Origin: Cladorrhinum sp. PSN259
Lineage: Eukaryota > Ascomycota > Sordariomycetes > Sordariales > Podosporaceae
Direction of reading: 5' to 3'
Assembly: GCA_033725935.1 (NCBI GenBank)
Contig: MU867074.1
Coordinates: forward strand, 186,001-250,000
Length of the DNA stretch: 64,000 nt
Shown here: positions 53,774-64,000 of the stretch, piece by piece
Position numbering within the stretch: the stretch's first letter is position 1
Layout: the number at the start of each line of letters is the position of its first letter
Made by a program: the position numbers and the translations under genes
Notes under the pieces: generated by a model
What the model saw: the letters and a program-made list of their open reading frames with translations, nothing else
Database searches by the model: none
Told to the model about the DNA's origin: nothing

Positions 53774-56353
53774 ATGGCTGAGCCATCTCCCCCACAGGCA
53801 CAACCCGAAGAGATGGATATCGGACAGAACTCCATGCATGATGACCCTCTACCTGAATCTGGGATGAATTCGTCGGCACCTGAGCACCAGCCCGGGCCTC
53901 ACTGGCAGCACTATAATCGGCCTCACGATGACCCTCTACGTGAACCCGGAACGACTTCGTCCGCACCAGGGTCTCAACCCCAACATCGGCCCCGTAGTCG
54001 GCCTTCATCCAATGCAATCCAGAGTGGTGTAGATCTCCATCTGATGGAGCTGTCTGCTCTCAGGCAAACGTGGATAGAAGACAAAGGCAACGTCCTAGCT
54101 GTGGTTACCTTCCCCAAAAATGAATACCCGAAGCCTCATGCTTGCGATGGCCAGACGTGGGAAGAGGATCTCCGCATTCGCATGAGCTATGACAAGCTCA
54201 TGTGCCTTGGATCCAGCAAAATCAGCGCCATGTTCCGCCCCAGAGCCCAGGAACGATTTCGCAGGCGGTTGGGTATCGATAAGTTGCCAGACGGCATCAA
54301 CTATGTTCTGGACTTCACTCCACCTACCGAGGGTCCCGAGCTGGCAGACCTTACGGCCATGTTGTGGTTGCCCAGGATGGTTAAACTGTGGTTTTTGGCT
54401 GGACATTACGTTCCGAAGGAAATTCTCGCTACGGGAAATGGCCTAGGACATCGACCAATGGCAGACAAGGCTGTCGGCTGTGTTCTAACACTGGGCCACG
54501 ACGATGTCTGCAAGAGCGATAATTGTAAGGTTGTGTTCAACGGCTGTAAGTGTATCATCACTGACCCGTTTATTCTAGGTCTACGTGACTTGTGCGAATG
54601 GGGCACGAAGGCAGACGTGCCTGGGATTATCAACGAGGATCCTTTGATCTATACCTCACACATACCTCAGTTCCGTAAGATCGATGACTATTGCCCAATC
54701 CGCCACCGGGTCGCCATCATGCGAGTTCTGCGCGCTATAAACGGCCACGGCTTGCTTCTTAACTCGGCCGTGCGGATGTGGACGGTTGCACAAGTGGCCA
54801 TCTCCCTCGAGGTTTCGGAAGTCGTCGTCGACCCCATCATGCAGTGGCTCACTGCCCCGCCCAACACCAAGTTCCTCGAGATCTGCCCCGAAAAGGCATT
54901 CCAGCTGGCGTATGGACTCAAGATACCAAACGTTCTGATCGCATCGTTCAAGATACTTGTCAATGAGACTGCTATCGACTATGCAGCCACACATCCGTCA
55001 CCACGCCTTCCCTCAACAACATGGGCTCAGCGAAGACGCGATGACTATGGAGACTTACCATCTGATCCGGTCGAGTACGGAAGCCGGGCATTTCTTGAAA
55101 GAATTTCCAACAAGTTACACTTGCTTCGGTCAGACAATGTATTCGAACTCCTGTCTAGCAATAACCCGGAATTAGACAAGCTTCGTAACATCAGCAGTCT
55201 GATAGAGGACCTCAAAGACCCACATCCTCTAAAGACCGCCTATCAGACAATGACGAAAGCCCTCGTGTACGCATTCCGGCGAACACTTGATAGCGCGTTC
55301 AGCATTGGGCCAAATAACAACCAAACCGAGCTTATTATGGCACAGCGGTGCCACTACCTCTCCTTTCGGGGCTGCACGGCCATTAATGAGCTCTATGCCA
55401 GACTCAACGAGGTCCAGAAGGCTGTAACCCCATTCTTTTGGAGGAATCTCCGTAACCTGGATCTCAGCGCAGAGTGTTTGGATGAGAGCTTTGAAGGTCA
55501 TGCCCTCAGGCACCATATCGCCGTCTTTAACGAGGAGCTCTGGCAGGCTGTTACTAAGAAAGAGATATCTGACCCAAGGAATCGCTTTGCAAACATTGGA
55601 TCGGCTTGCGGATTCATTCCATTTAAGTTCTTTTCGTTCTTGACTGCAGCCGTCAGGGACTTTTGCCATCGCGTATTGGATCGGGATAACGACAAAAACT
55701 TTCCTTTCTTCCTCTCGGATCACCTGCTTCTTTCACTTGAGGAGTCGGAACTGAAGTACTTGCCTATCTGGGCGGATGGGCTTGATGATGAGTCTGGTGG
55801 AGTATTTCAGGAGGTCATTCCGCCTGCAGAGATGGGACCTAGCGAGCCGGGTCCGGCTTATCATACGGGCTACACTATTGCCTCTCGGAGTGGGACAGAT
55901 ACTGATATGAGCTGCTATGCGTCGACTATAGCTCCGTCGGATTTGGGTGTCTCTGGGCTAGGTCTTGATGATGCGACAGTGGCAAGGAGCTTGAGTGCCC
56001 AGCAGAGCGTGAGCGCCGTTAGTGATGGGCCTGGGCCGAATACCAGACGCGTGGTAGCTGCGCCGAGCGAGATTTCTTCTGAACAGTTTACGGAGGATGA
56101 TATCGAGTATGCGGAGGCTGCGTTCAACCTGCCGTCGGCCCATCAGCCGCAGGGCCAGGCATTGGCGAGGTATGTAGACGGTATGTCTTCGTCATCGTCG
56201 TCGTCGGTGACAAGTTCTTCTTCTGTTGTTGGCGAGGACTTTGCCCACGTTCCGGACCAAGGTGGCGACATGATGCAATTCTCTGATGATGACGATGGGA
56301 CTTCAACTCTGGATGGTTTCGAGGAACTTGACCCTTGGAGTGCCGATATTTAA
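53774..56353 (+). CDS. Large conserved-looking fungal protein of unknown function
   Basis: 859 residues, single exon. The N-terminal 85 residues are disordered and Pro/Ser/His-rich, with an imperfect 29-residue tandem repeat (each unit begins HDDPL, at residues 22 and 51). A folded-looking body (about 90-690) holds Trp/Cys-containing segments such as LWLPRMVKLWFLAGHYVP, LTLGHDDVCKSDNC, DYCPIRHRVAIMRVLRAING and ICPEKAFQLAYGLK. The Cys/His spacing there is not an obvious zinc finger. The tail is acidic and Ser-rich. A possible BTB-like start (YDKLMCLGSSKISAMFRPRA) was considered. I recall similar uncharacterised proteins in Sordariomycetes but cannot name a family. It is convergent with TAP42. 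Confidence 0.8.
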   Translation: MAEPSPPQAQPEEMDIGQNSMHDDPLPESGMNSSAPEHQPGPHWQHYNRPHDDPLREPGTTSSAPGSQPQHRPRSRPSSNAIQSGVDLHLMELSALRQTWIEDKGNVLAVVTFPKNEYPKPHACDGQTWEEDLRIRMSYDKLMCLGSSKISAMFRPRAQERFRRRLGIDKLPDGINYVLDFTPPTEGPELADLTAMLWLPRMVKLWFLAGHYVPKEILATGNGLGHRPMADKAVGCVLTLGHDDVCKSDNCKVVFNGCKCIITDPFILGLRDLCEWGTKADVPGIINEDPLIYTSHIPQFRKIDDYCPIRHRVAIMRVLRAINGHGLLLNSAVRMWTVAQVAISLEVSEVVVDPIMQWLTAPPNTKFLEICPEKAFQLAYGLKIPNVLIASFKILVNETAIDYAATHPSPRLPSTTWAQRRRDDYGDLPSDPVEYGSRAFLERISNKLHLLRSDNVFELLSSNNPELDKLRNISSLIEDLKDPHPLKTAYQTMTKALVYAFRRTLDSAFSIGPNNNQTELIMAQRCHYLSFRGCTAINELYARLNEVQKAVTPFFWRNLRNLDLSAECLDESFEGHALRHHIAVFNEELWQAVTKKEISDPRNRFANIGSACGFIPFKFFSFLTAAVRDFCHRVLDRDNDKNFPFFLSDHLLLSLEESELKYLPIWADGLDDESGGVFQEVIPPAEMGPSEPGPAYHTGYTIASRSGTDTDMSCYASTIAPSDLGVSGLGLDDATVARSLSAQQSVSAVSDGPGPNTRRVVAAPSEISSEQFTEDDIEYAEAAFNLPSAHQPQGQALARYVDGMSSSSSSSVTSSSSVVGEDFAHVPDQGGDMMQFSDDDDGTSTLDGFEELDPWSADI

Positions 56354-57274
56354 AAGCCTTATCGACCGCCACGGACTCTGACACAGTAAGCGCACACGAC
56401 TACTGTGAAATCGCCACATCAAGTCAACCGGGGTGTGCTTCTACAGGCTTATCGGGGTTTTCGACAGTTAGACGGCGACACAGCAGAAGTCATTTTTTCA
56501 AAATCTGCTGGAGAAGATCTATTATCTATCCATCTTCATCATCGTCAACAACAAGAAAGATATAGCGGATGATGATGATAGCTTTGTACATATTCTTACA
56601 TCTCGCTCTCTTTTTTTTCTTTTCTTTTTTTCTTACTACCATCAAGTTTTCGAGGATTTGCTGGATTTTTTTTCGATTTCTTTTTCAGAGTAGCAGGAAT
56701 AATATGGGAGCAAAGTATATAAGGAAGGAAAGCGAATGAAAACAAAAAACAAAAAAACGGGACTGGTAGTTGTTAGGGACATTAGCAGATACGTTATCAA
56801 GAGGAAAATAACAGAACCAAAAAACCCCCCCCAAAAAAACCATCTAAACAGTACCAGGTTACCTACTTCTAGCCTTGACATATGAGTAATTTTCAGCACT
56901 GTATTTCTGGGCTCGAGCTCGGCGCAAGATCAAAGATTTCTGCAGTCTTAAGGCTGGTCAGAATGAGCCAGTGCATTAAATAGTTGTACAGAAAACAATA
57001 ATAGCAAATAGCCTGTGTTTGTGAACATATTTTGCTTCATCAATTCTAAAATGTAATTTGCTCCCTCTTCTGTCATCTTTTCTTGCAAAAAGTTACCAAA
57101 CATAACGCTGCTATGCAAACATAAACCACCATGCTTCGGCGTTGTATTTGAGCGCTTTCTCATACACCTTGGAGAAAGAAAGCATCTCCATCACAACAGT
57201 GATAACAATACCCTCGGACGTGGTCAAAGTGCCACCCCCAACATGCCGCTTGGCAAGCGAGGAGAGAAAAATAA
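56354..57274. other. Convergent intergenic region
   Basis: 3' flanks of the unknown-function gene and TAP42. T/C-rich and A-rich runs are common (56612-56632, 56740-56760, 56820-56840). No gene is seen. Confidence 0.6.
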
Positions 57275-58387
57275 TCACCCCCTATTCAAAGTATTCCCAC
57301 TTCCCTTCGGATTAGTCTCAACAAACTCATCCCACGCCCTAGCCTTCATCGTCTCCGCATCGGCCTTGTCATAATCATCCTCATCTGGCTCAGGTCTCAT
57401 ACCGCTCGCTTCGCCTCCTCCTTCGATTATCCCTCCTCTCCTCCTCTCTTCCTCTAGGTACTCGTCTATCGTCATGGTGGGTAAATTATGGCCCGGTCTG
57501 AAAACGCCCTTTGCCAGTTCCTGTCTGTTCTTTTGTGCTGCTGTTGTCAGAACAAAAGGTTGGAGAGGTTTGCCTGTTTTGGAGAGGAGTGGTCCTCCTT
57601 TCTGGCCTAAACCGCCGAGTGTTAAAGGACCGTCGAGCCGGTCCGAGTATGTTTTGTCTTGTGCTTGGGAACGGTGTCGTAGATCTGCGGGCGCTGTTTG
57701 GGAGGATGGATTGGGATTTGGAGGAGGGGCGAGTGCGAGTATCTCCATCTCTCGGTTTAAGCTGTCGAGGGCGTTGAAAGTTAGGTGAGCTGTGTACTCG
57801 ATGTTGGCTACGTGGACCTGGCGGACGAGTTCGTCGTCTCCCCCATTTTCTGAGTACTGTGGATTTTGGCGCAGGTATTCGAGTTTTTGGCGGAGGGATT
57901 TTTCTTGTTGGAAGGAACTGATCTTGAGGTTTCGACGGGTGTTTGGGTCTGCGGAGGAGGAGACGGTTGAGAAGGTTGCTGGGGAGGAGAGGTAGTCGGC
58001 GTATAGTTTTGAATATGTGGGGGACAGGAGAGAGTAGTCCTGAAGGAGGTGGAGAAATTTCTCGTATAATGTTCGTGCGGAGATCAGGAGGGCTTTCCGA
58101 GCACCTGAGGTTGTGGTAGGTTGTTTTTGAAGGAGCTCGGCGAGGTGATAGTTGATTAAAAGAAATGGGAGGGAGGACGTCGCAAGATCTTCGAGAGACT
58201 CGTTGGGGGAGAAGAGTGAGGCTGCCGACATGAGGTCCAGGCAGAGTTTATAGTCTTTTATGGCTGCGTTGACGGCATCTGCGTAGTCGGAGGATGTTGA
58301 GGGAGAGAAGGGGGTTGAAACGAGCGCGAGCCGTTTGGATTCGGCATCGGCAAATGTGGTTTTAAGCGAGCGAGGTTGGTCGTCCAT
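57275..58387 (-). CDS. TAP42: TAP42-like PP2A-family phosphatase regulator
   Basis: 370 residues, single exon, ATG at 58387. The N-terminal two thirds are a helical repeat domain with the TAP42/alpha4 pattern: AIKDYKLCLDLMSAASLFSP, ESLEDLATSSLPFLLINYHL, then ISARTLYEKFLHLLQDYSLL and RRNLKISSFQQEKSLRQKLE. The C-terminal part has the family block QPFVLTTAAQKNRQELAKGV, followed by PTMTIDEYLEEERRRG and a DDYDKADAETMKARAWDEF stretch. Tap42/alpha4 binds PP2A, PP4 and PP6 catalytic subunits and, in yeast, links them to TORC1. The PP4 catalytic subunit is 36 kb away on the same strand. Confidence 0.93.
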   Translation of the reverse strand: MDDQPRSLKTTFADAESKRLALVSTPFSPSTSSDYADAVNAAIKDYKLCLDLMSAASLFSPNESLEDLATSSLPFLLINYHLAELLQKQPTTTSGARKALLISARTLYEKFLHLLQDYSLLSPTYSKLYADYLSSPATFSTVSSSADPNTRRNLKISSFQQEKSLRQKLEYLRQNPQYSENGGDDELVRQVHVANIEYTAHLTFNALDSLNREMEILALAPPPNPNPSSQTAPADLRHRSQAQDKTYSDRLDGPLTLGGLGQKGGPLLSKTGKPLQPFVLTTAAQKNRQELAKGVFRPGHNLPTMTIDEYLEEERRRGGIIEGGGEASGMRPEPDEDDYDKADAETMKARAWDEFVETNPKGSGNTLNRG

Positions 58388-59000
58388 GATGTTGTTTCTG
58401 TGTGAAGCTGGCTGATATTCGTCTGGTGTGTTGTTTTGTTGTTGGCTTTTGTTTGGTAATCCAAGAGTTCCGGATGATGAGGGGCACCTGAATTATTTCC
58501 TAACAGGGGCCGATCTCCAAAAAGGCGGGGCCCACACACTCTTCAGCCAAGACTGCCCCGCATTCAAGCTTCCTTACTTCTTATCAGATCAAACAGCTTC
58601 CAGGTTAGGTGGTTAGGTACAGGGGTCGACTGGTGTTGAAACTGTCACTGATTGTCTATTCCATACCGATCTCATTGCGTCATTCCGATACAAATAATTG
58701 TTCGGGTTCACCCGGATCGATTAAGCTTCCATGATTAATCTAGAAATTGGAAATCTGAATTTTGGAAAAAGCCTTGTCGCACCTTGTCCCTGCAGTGATT
58801 TATTGGCCATGTGGGGTAAACCTGGAAACTGACGGCACAATGGCGACCTTTCCCCACGCATCGACTAATTTCCTTGGAGTAGTCATCAGACCACAATCAT
58901 ACCTGCTGCTAAGAAGATATATCCCATGTGTGTGAGGATTCGTTCTTCGCCTTCAGCTTTTTCAATTTTTCGAGGTACCAGATATTTGAGCACAAGCAGA
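58388..59000. promoter_or_regulatory. Divergent promoter region of TAP42 and PNPO
   Basis: About 610 bp between the two start codons; no gene or clear TATA box. CCAAT occurs in the TAP42-proximal part (GTAATCCAAGAG is only a near match), so I make no firm element calls. Confidence 0.4.
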
Positions 59001-59857
59001 ATGGCACTACATCCGGCTCAAGACAATGACAAGCTCATATGTAAGAACCTCTTCTTGTTTGTCTCAGCTCACCTCTGACTCACGGTACAGTTGCTCCCTC
59101 TGGTACACCGGTGCACTCTGGGATCGGCACTGCACCTGGACAGGCCGCCCAATTCCTCAAGGCTGAGCGTCTCGGCGGATTAAAGCGAACCGACTTGGAC
59201 CCAGAGAGCCCCATCACCCAATTCCACACATGGTTCAGTCAGGCAATCCAGCCAGGATCTGGCATATCTCATCCAGAAACATGCACCCTCTCCACGGCTC
59301 AACTTCCATCCGGCCGCGTTTCATCTCGTGTGGTATATATGAAGGAGCTTGATCCCAAAGGGTTTGTTATCTACAGCAACTTTGGAACCAGTGGTAAAGC
59401 TAGGGACTTGTTTGGCACCCCAGATGGCAAGAGCACCGGTAATCCGTGGGCGTCAATGGTGTTTTGGTGGGAGCCCCTGGAGAGACAGGTGAGAGTTGAG
59501 GGGCGGGCGGAAAGACTCTCGGCCGAGGAGAGCCAGGTGTACTACGATACGAGAGTGAGAGGCAGCCGTGTTGGTGCGTGGGCTAGCAAGCAGAGTTCGG
59601 TGCTAAAACCGAAGGAGGGAGTAGAAGGTGATGACGGGAGATCCGAACTGAACAACTGGGTTAAGGAAGCGGAACAAAAATTTGAGGGAGTCGAGAAGAT
59701 CCCGGTTCCGGAGTTCTGGGGTGGGCTCAGAATCGTTCCTGAGAGAATTGAATTCTGGCAAGGAAGGGAGAACAGGCTGCATGACCGTTTTGTCTATGAA
59801 CGTGTTCAGGGGCCAGATGGAGAGGTGAAGTGGACTTTGGATAGGTTGAGTCCCTAA
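59001..59857 (+). CDS. PDX3: Pyridoxamine/pyridoxine 5'-phosphate oxidase
   Basis: Exons 59001-59040 and 59091-59857, intron 59041-59090 (GTAAGA...CAG, 50 nt); 268 residues, starting MALHPAQDNDKLIFAPSGTP. It matches the FMN-binding split-barrel PNPO family: TAQLPSGRVSSRVVYMKELD (substrate and FMN contacts), FVIYSNFGTSGKARDL, WEPLERQVRVEGRAERL, VGAWASKQS, and the C-terminal dimerisation block PEFWGGLRIVPERIEFWQGR with NRLHDRFVYER. It makes pyridoxal 5'-phosphate using oxygen. An insert of about 20 Glu/Gly-rich residues follows the SKQS motif. Confidence 0.95.
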
Positions 59858-60322
59858 AGGTGATTGGTAGCTTTATTGTACCCAATAGGTGAGAATCCAG
59901 GTGACTACCCCTCTTACAGCAGATGGGTAGCTGCAGAGCAAACATATCAACGTCTTGGCAAATCACAGGTTACGGCCAGTGAGTCGTCCTTTCTAGGGTA
60001 TATTTCCATCCCGGCTTTTAAATGTGTGAAATTGCCGATGATTAACAGCAATACTACAGCGGCAAGCTCAATATTGAAACGGTCAGCTGAAGGTCTGATG
60101 TCTAATTAACAGCCCCCGGATTCGTTCTTTCCCAATCATGCATGTTTTCATCCAATACAGATGAAAATTCCTGTACTCAAATTACTGCTATATTGGCCGG
60201 GTACTTTCAATTAGTATCTCTCTTTTCATTCTTTAACTTCATTCTTTTATTCCACCAACAAAGCAGCCGAATAGCACATACAGTCGTTTGAACGGCTACC
60301 AGCGCCAACGGATACAGCGAAA
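59858..60322. other. Intergenic region between PNPO and the Dicer-like gene
   Basis: 465 bp containing the PNPO 3' flank and the Dicer-like-1 promoter. AT-rich TTTCATTCTTTAACTTCATT near 60224 may be leader. No other feature is seen. Confidence 0.5.
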
Positions 60323-63300
60323 ATGAAACTGGAGGATTCAACTCCTGACTTGATCTCCTTCCCAGAATTGGTATCTCAGTCTGACAATCAGGATCTTATT
60401 GATGTCTCCTGCCATCTTACCACTCAATCAAGCCCCACCTCTCTGACCCCCCCGCCTTCCTCAGTTTCGCAGGCATCTTCAACTTCTGACGACAGGAACA
60501 ACATCGGCGATAGCGAGAATGAGGATGGCGATGAAGATGAAAAGAAATGGGTTGTAAATGGCACTCCTAAACCTCGAAAGATATCGGAGAAAAAGCGCGC
60601 AGACAATGCCAAATTTGACCTCTGGATCGAGCAGAACCAACAGCGCCTGACAAGGGGCGTATCCAAGTTGGTGGCCGACGAAGATAGATCTGTAAACTCC
60701 TTGATTCGAGAATTTGAGAACAAACGCATCATAACGAGCCCACGAGACTATCAATTGGAACTATTCGAGCTGGCAAAGACGCAGAATACTATTGCTGTCC
60801 TCGACACGGGTGCGTTTCTCCTTTCCCCTTGAAAGACATATACTGACAGACACTCGATCCAGGTTCTGGCAAGACTTTAATTGCAGCGCTGCTCTTGCGA
60901 TGGACTATCCACAATGAACTAGATGCTCGATCAAAGGGACTTCCCAAGCGTATTGCTTTCTTTCTGGTAGACAAAGTCGCCTTGGTGTTCCAACAACATT
61001 CAGTCCTGACCTGTAACCTAGACTACCCGATTGAGAAGTTCTGCGGCGACATGGTTCAAAATGCCGACAAAGATTTCTGGGCCAAGACTTTCGGGGAAAA
61101 CATGGGAATTGTTTGCACGGCAGAAATTCTATACTCCTGTCTGGCTCATTCCTATATTCGGATGGATCAGCTCAACCTCCTTGTTTTCGATGAAGCACAT
61201 CATACCAAGAAGAACCACCCATACGCCCGCATCATCAAGGATTTCTATGCTCCCACTGAGGACGACAAGAAGCCTCGGATTCTTGGAATGACCGCCTCAC
61301 CTGTTGATGCACAGATGGACCCCAAGATTGCAGCAGCAGAGTTGGAAGGCCTGCTACATAGCAAGATCGCTACCGTATCTGACCCAACTGCTCTGCAGAA
61401 TAGCACGAGCATGCCCAAGGAGGAGATGGTTCTCCAGTACGACCCCAAGTCCAAAGACTGGACTACAGATCTCGACAAGGCTCTAAAAAAACTCATTGGC
61501 AAGTTTGGGGATTTCAGCAGAGCGTTTGCCTTCACTTCCATGGCGACAGCTGAATTGGGTCCTTGGGTGGCTGATCGATTTTGGCAACTCTACTTCCGGC
61601 AAGAGGATTTGGCAAAACTCGAGATCAACTTCGAGAGAAGCCTTCTCCAGGCGGTTGTCACCGGTCACTCGAATGATCTCAACATCAACGTCAACCCAGT
61701 CCGGGACGCCCACAACCTTGTCAACCAACACCAGTTTGCCCGGCCATCTCTCGATAGGAGCCAGCTATCTTCCAAAGTTATCGAGCTTGTTAAGGCTCTT
61801 CAAACTCAGTTCAGCCACGAAGATCATGACCGCAGGTGTATTGTCTTTGTGAAACAGAGGAATATGGCTACCCTGCTTGTTGATCTACTCAAGCAACCCG
61901 ATATCCAGATCCCGGGCCTCAAGCCCGGATATCTGATTGGCGGTGGGAGGAACGAATCAAGCTGGGACCTCGTGAAAGTTGGCTATCGAGACCAGGTCTT
62001 GACCATCATCAAGTTCAAAAAGGGTGAACTCAACTGCATATTTGCTACGTCAGTCGCCGAAGAAGGTCTTGACATTCCAGACTGCAACGTGGTGATAAGA
62101 TTCGACCTTCACGACACATTGATTCAGTACATTCAGTCCAGGGGCCGAGCTCGCCAGAAGAAGTCAGTGTATATCCATATGGCTGAGAAGGCAAACGATA
62201 TGCATATCAGAAAAGTTGTGGAAGCAAGGCGCCAGGAGGAGGCTCTCCGCAGATTCTGCATGTCTATGCCAGAGGATAGAAAGCTGACGGGCAACAATTA
62301 TAACATGGACTATTTCCTACGAATGGAACGCGGCCAGAAGCAGTATACGATCCCAGAGACTGGAGCAAAGCTGAATTTCAAGCAAGGCTTGATCTGCCTC
62401 GCCAACTTTGTGTCGTCTCTTCCACACCCCCCTGAAGTTCATTTGACTCCAGAGTACATCATGCTCTCATTACCGGGCGGGTTCCAGTGTGAAGTCGTGC
62501 TTCCCGCTACATCTCCCATTCGTCGCACTACGGGAGGTATTTATAGCAGCAAGGCAGTAGCCAAATGCTCGGCAGCGTTTGAGATGTGCCTTCTGCTTCT
62601 CAAGGACAATTACCTTGACACTTATCTCAGGCCGGTCTTTACAAAACAGCTCCCCGCTATGAGAAACGCTCGGCTTGCCATTAGCTCCAAGAAAAAGGCA
62701 GAATACGGCATGAAAATCAAGCCTGAGATTTGGTCACAACTAGGAGAGCCTACCGAGCTCTTTGTAATGGCTTTGACACTTGAACATCCTGTGGCGCTGG
62801 GCCGAGTATCGACGCCAGTTCTTTTGCTTACTCGGCAGGCCATGCCTCAAGTTGCTTCCTTTCCTCTTTACTTCGGAACCGACCGATCCTCGACTGTCCG
62901 CTGCATCCCACTTTCTGGTTCTGTCAAGGCCACAGCCGTTATTGCGGAATCGTTGACGGCATTTACCCTGAGAGTCTTCAACGACGTATTCAGCAAAGAA
63001 TACGAGGCGAATGCATCTCAGCTTCCCTATTTCCTTGCGCCTACGCGGAAAGATCACGCCTTCGACTTCCACTCAGTCCCGGACCCGGGTAACCTGGTTG
63101 ACTGGAACGTGGTAAACCATGTTAAGGAGAACGTAGAGGTAAAATATAAGTTTGAAGCCCACCCGGATCATTTTTTCGAGAATAAATTCGTTTGGGATGC
63201 TTATGACGGCTCGCGCAAGTTTATTCTTCGTCGCCGCACATACGACTTGAAAGCAACTGATCGGGTCCCTGAAGGTATCGTACCACCACCACATCGGGCT

Positions 63301-64000
63301 TGGAGGACTACCTGCGAGACCCAGGACATCTTGAACTACAGCAACAGCTTGTGGTCCAAGGCGAGAAGGCACTACACTTATCGAGAAGACCAACCTGTGG
63401 TTGAGGCCGAGTTATTGCCGATCCGACGTAATATGCTTGATGACGACGTTGATGAAGATCTGGAACCAAAGAAGTGCTTCTTGGCCCTTGAGATATTGAA
63501 AATCTCACCCCTTCCTGTGGAATTTGTGGCCATGGTCTATACCTTCCCAGCCATCATTCATCGGATTGACTCAAATCTTGTCGCTCTTGATGCGTGCAAG
63601 ATGCTTGGGCTTGTTATTCGTCCCGATCTTGCACTTGAAGCCTTCACCAAGGACAGCGACAACAGTGGCGAGCACGATGTGGAACAGGTGAATTTTCAAC
63701 GTGGTATGGGAAGCAACTACGAGCGATTGGAGTTTCTGGGTGACGCCTTTCTAAAGCTGTCAACCACAATCGCAATCTACACGCAGATTCCAGACAAGGA
63801 TGAGTTCGAGTACCACGTGGAGCGAATGCTGCTCATCTGCAACAAGAATCTCTTCAACAACGCTCTGGATGTGAAGCTGGAAGAATACGTTCGATCCATG
63901 GCTTTCAACCGCCGTACTTGGTACCCTGAAGGATTGATATTGAAGAAGGGCAAGAGAAAGGATCTCACGCGCAAGCATACCCTGGCAGACAAGTCGATTG
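60323..64000 (+). CDS. DCL1: Dicer-like protein 1, 3'-truncated by the window edge
   Basis: Exons 60323-60809 and 60863 to the right edge, intron 60810-60862 (GTGCGT...CAG), giving about 1208 residues of a protein usually near 1550-1600. Order: acidic N-terminus; superfamily-2 helicase with SPRDYQLELFE (Q-like), DTGSGKT (Walker A, split by the intron), FDEAHH (DEAH box), GMTASPVD; helicase C with ATSVAEEGLDIPDCN and QSRGRARQ; Dicer dimerisation domain (about 680-800); then the start of RNase IIIa with NYERLEFLGDAFLKLS. The LELFELAKTQNTIAVLDTGS block is DCL1-like rather than DCL2-like. RNase IIIb and the C-terminal end are outside the window. It cuts double-stranded RNA in quelling, meiotic silencing and antiviral defence; the DCL1 versus DCL2 call rests on memory of the motif. 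Confidence 0.93.

Noticed and set aside
1..64000. CRISPR arrays, operons, ribosome binding sites
   Set aside because: The window is eukaryotic (spliceosomal introns, nuclear tRNAs); no regularly spaced direct repeats were seen.
1..64000. Scattered 5S rRNA genes, as found in some Sordariales
   Set aside because: I looked for the internal control-region sequence by eye and did not see it; a covariance-model search would settle it.

Overview
The window is nuclear DNA from a filamentous ascomycete, most likely a Sordariomycete. The evidence is short spliceosomal introns (53-115 nt, GTAAGT/GTGAGT-type donors, CTAAC/CTGAC-like branch sites), scattered tRNA genes (one with an intron), a fused CPSase-ATCase pyrimidine gene, a Dicer-like-1 gene, and intergenic regions up to 5 kb. 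I saw no operons, CRISPR arrays or recognisable transposons. All gene models were assembled by hand from reading frames plus splice sites. Every multi-exon model sums to a multiple of three.

Left part (1-13.4 kb), housekeeping: the 3' end of the mitochondrial ribosomal protein gene NAM9 (uS4m); a CDC3-type septin on the minus strand; a single-exon cytosolic-type phospholipase A2 with a mitochondrial-like N-terminus; a four-exon 91-residue probable complex I accessory subunit; and, diverging from it, the mitochondrial ribosomal protein gene MRPL3 (mL44). Three or four of the first five genes are mitochondrial.

Middle (13.4-28 kb): a secreted GH3 beta-xylosidase and a secreted GH93 exo-arabinanase diverge from a shared 1.35 kb promoter region. 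That region carries nested inverted repeats with CTGGGG (CreA-like) and CCAAT cores, plus a GGCTA-containing hairpin. A small bZIP factor lies just downstream of the arabinanase. Next come a PP4-type phosphatase with a large glycine/serine/proline-rich insertion, a small membrane protein, an intron-containing tRNA-Leu(CAA), and two neighbouring genes for Leu/Asn/Gln/Gly-rich secreted proteins of unknown function with the same overall architecture.

Right part (28-64 kb): a 5.2 kb gene-free stretch leads to a PHO80/PCL-like cyclin. It is followed by the 2230-residue CPSase/pseudo-DHOase/ATCase gene, tRNA-Arg(ACG), a TRP-type vacuolar channel (YVC1), a large conserved protein of unknown function, TAP42, pyridoxamine-phosphate oxidase, and the first about 1208 codons of a Dicer-like-1 gene that runs off the right edge. 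A 10-N assembly gap at 51.9 kb is flanked by long G and C runs and by two copies of the same 97 bp. This is almost certainly an assembly artefact.

Functional links: beta-xylosidase and arabinanase would act together on plant cell wall hemicellulose and pectin. TAP42 and the PP4 catalytic subunit are known partners in the TOR phosphatase branch but lie 36 kb apart. The least explained items are the Leu/Asn-rich secreted protein pair, the nested repeats in the xylosidase promoter, and a coding-looking extension upstream of the septin.
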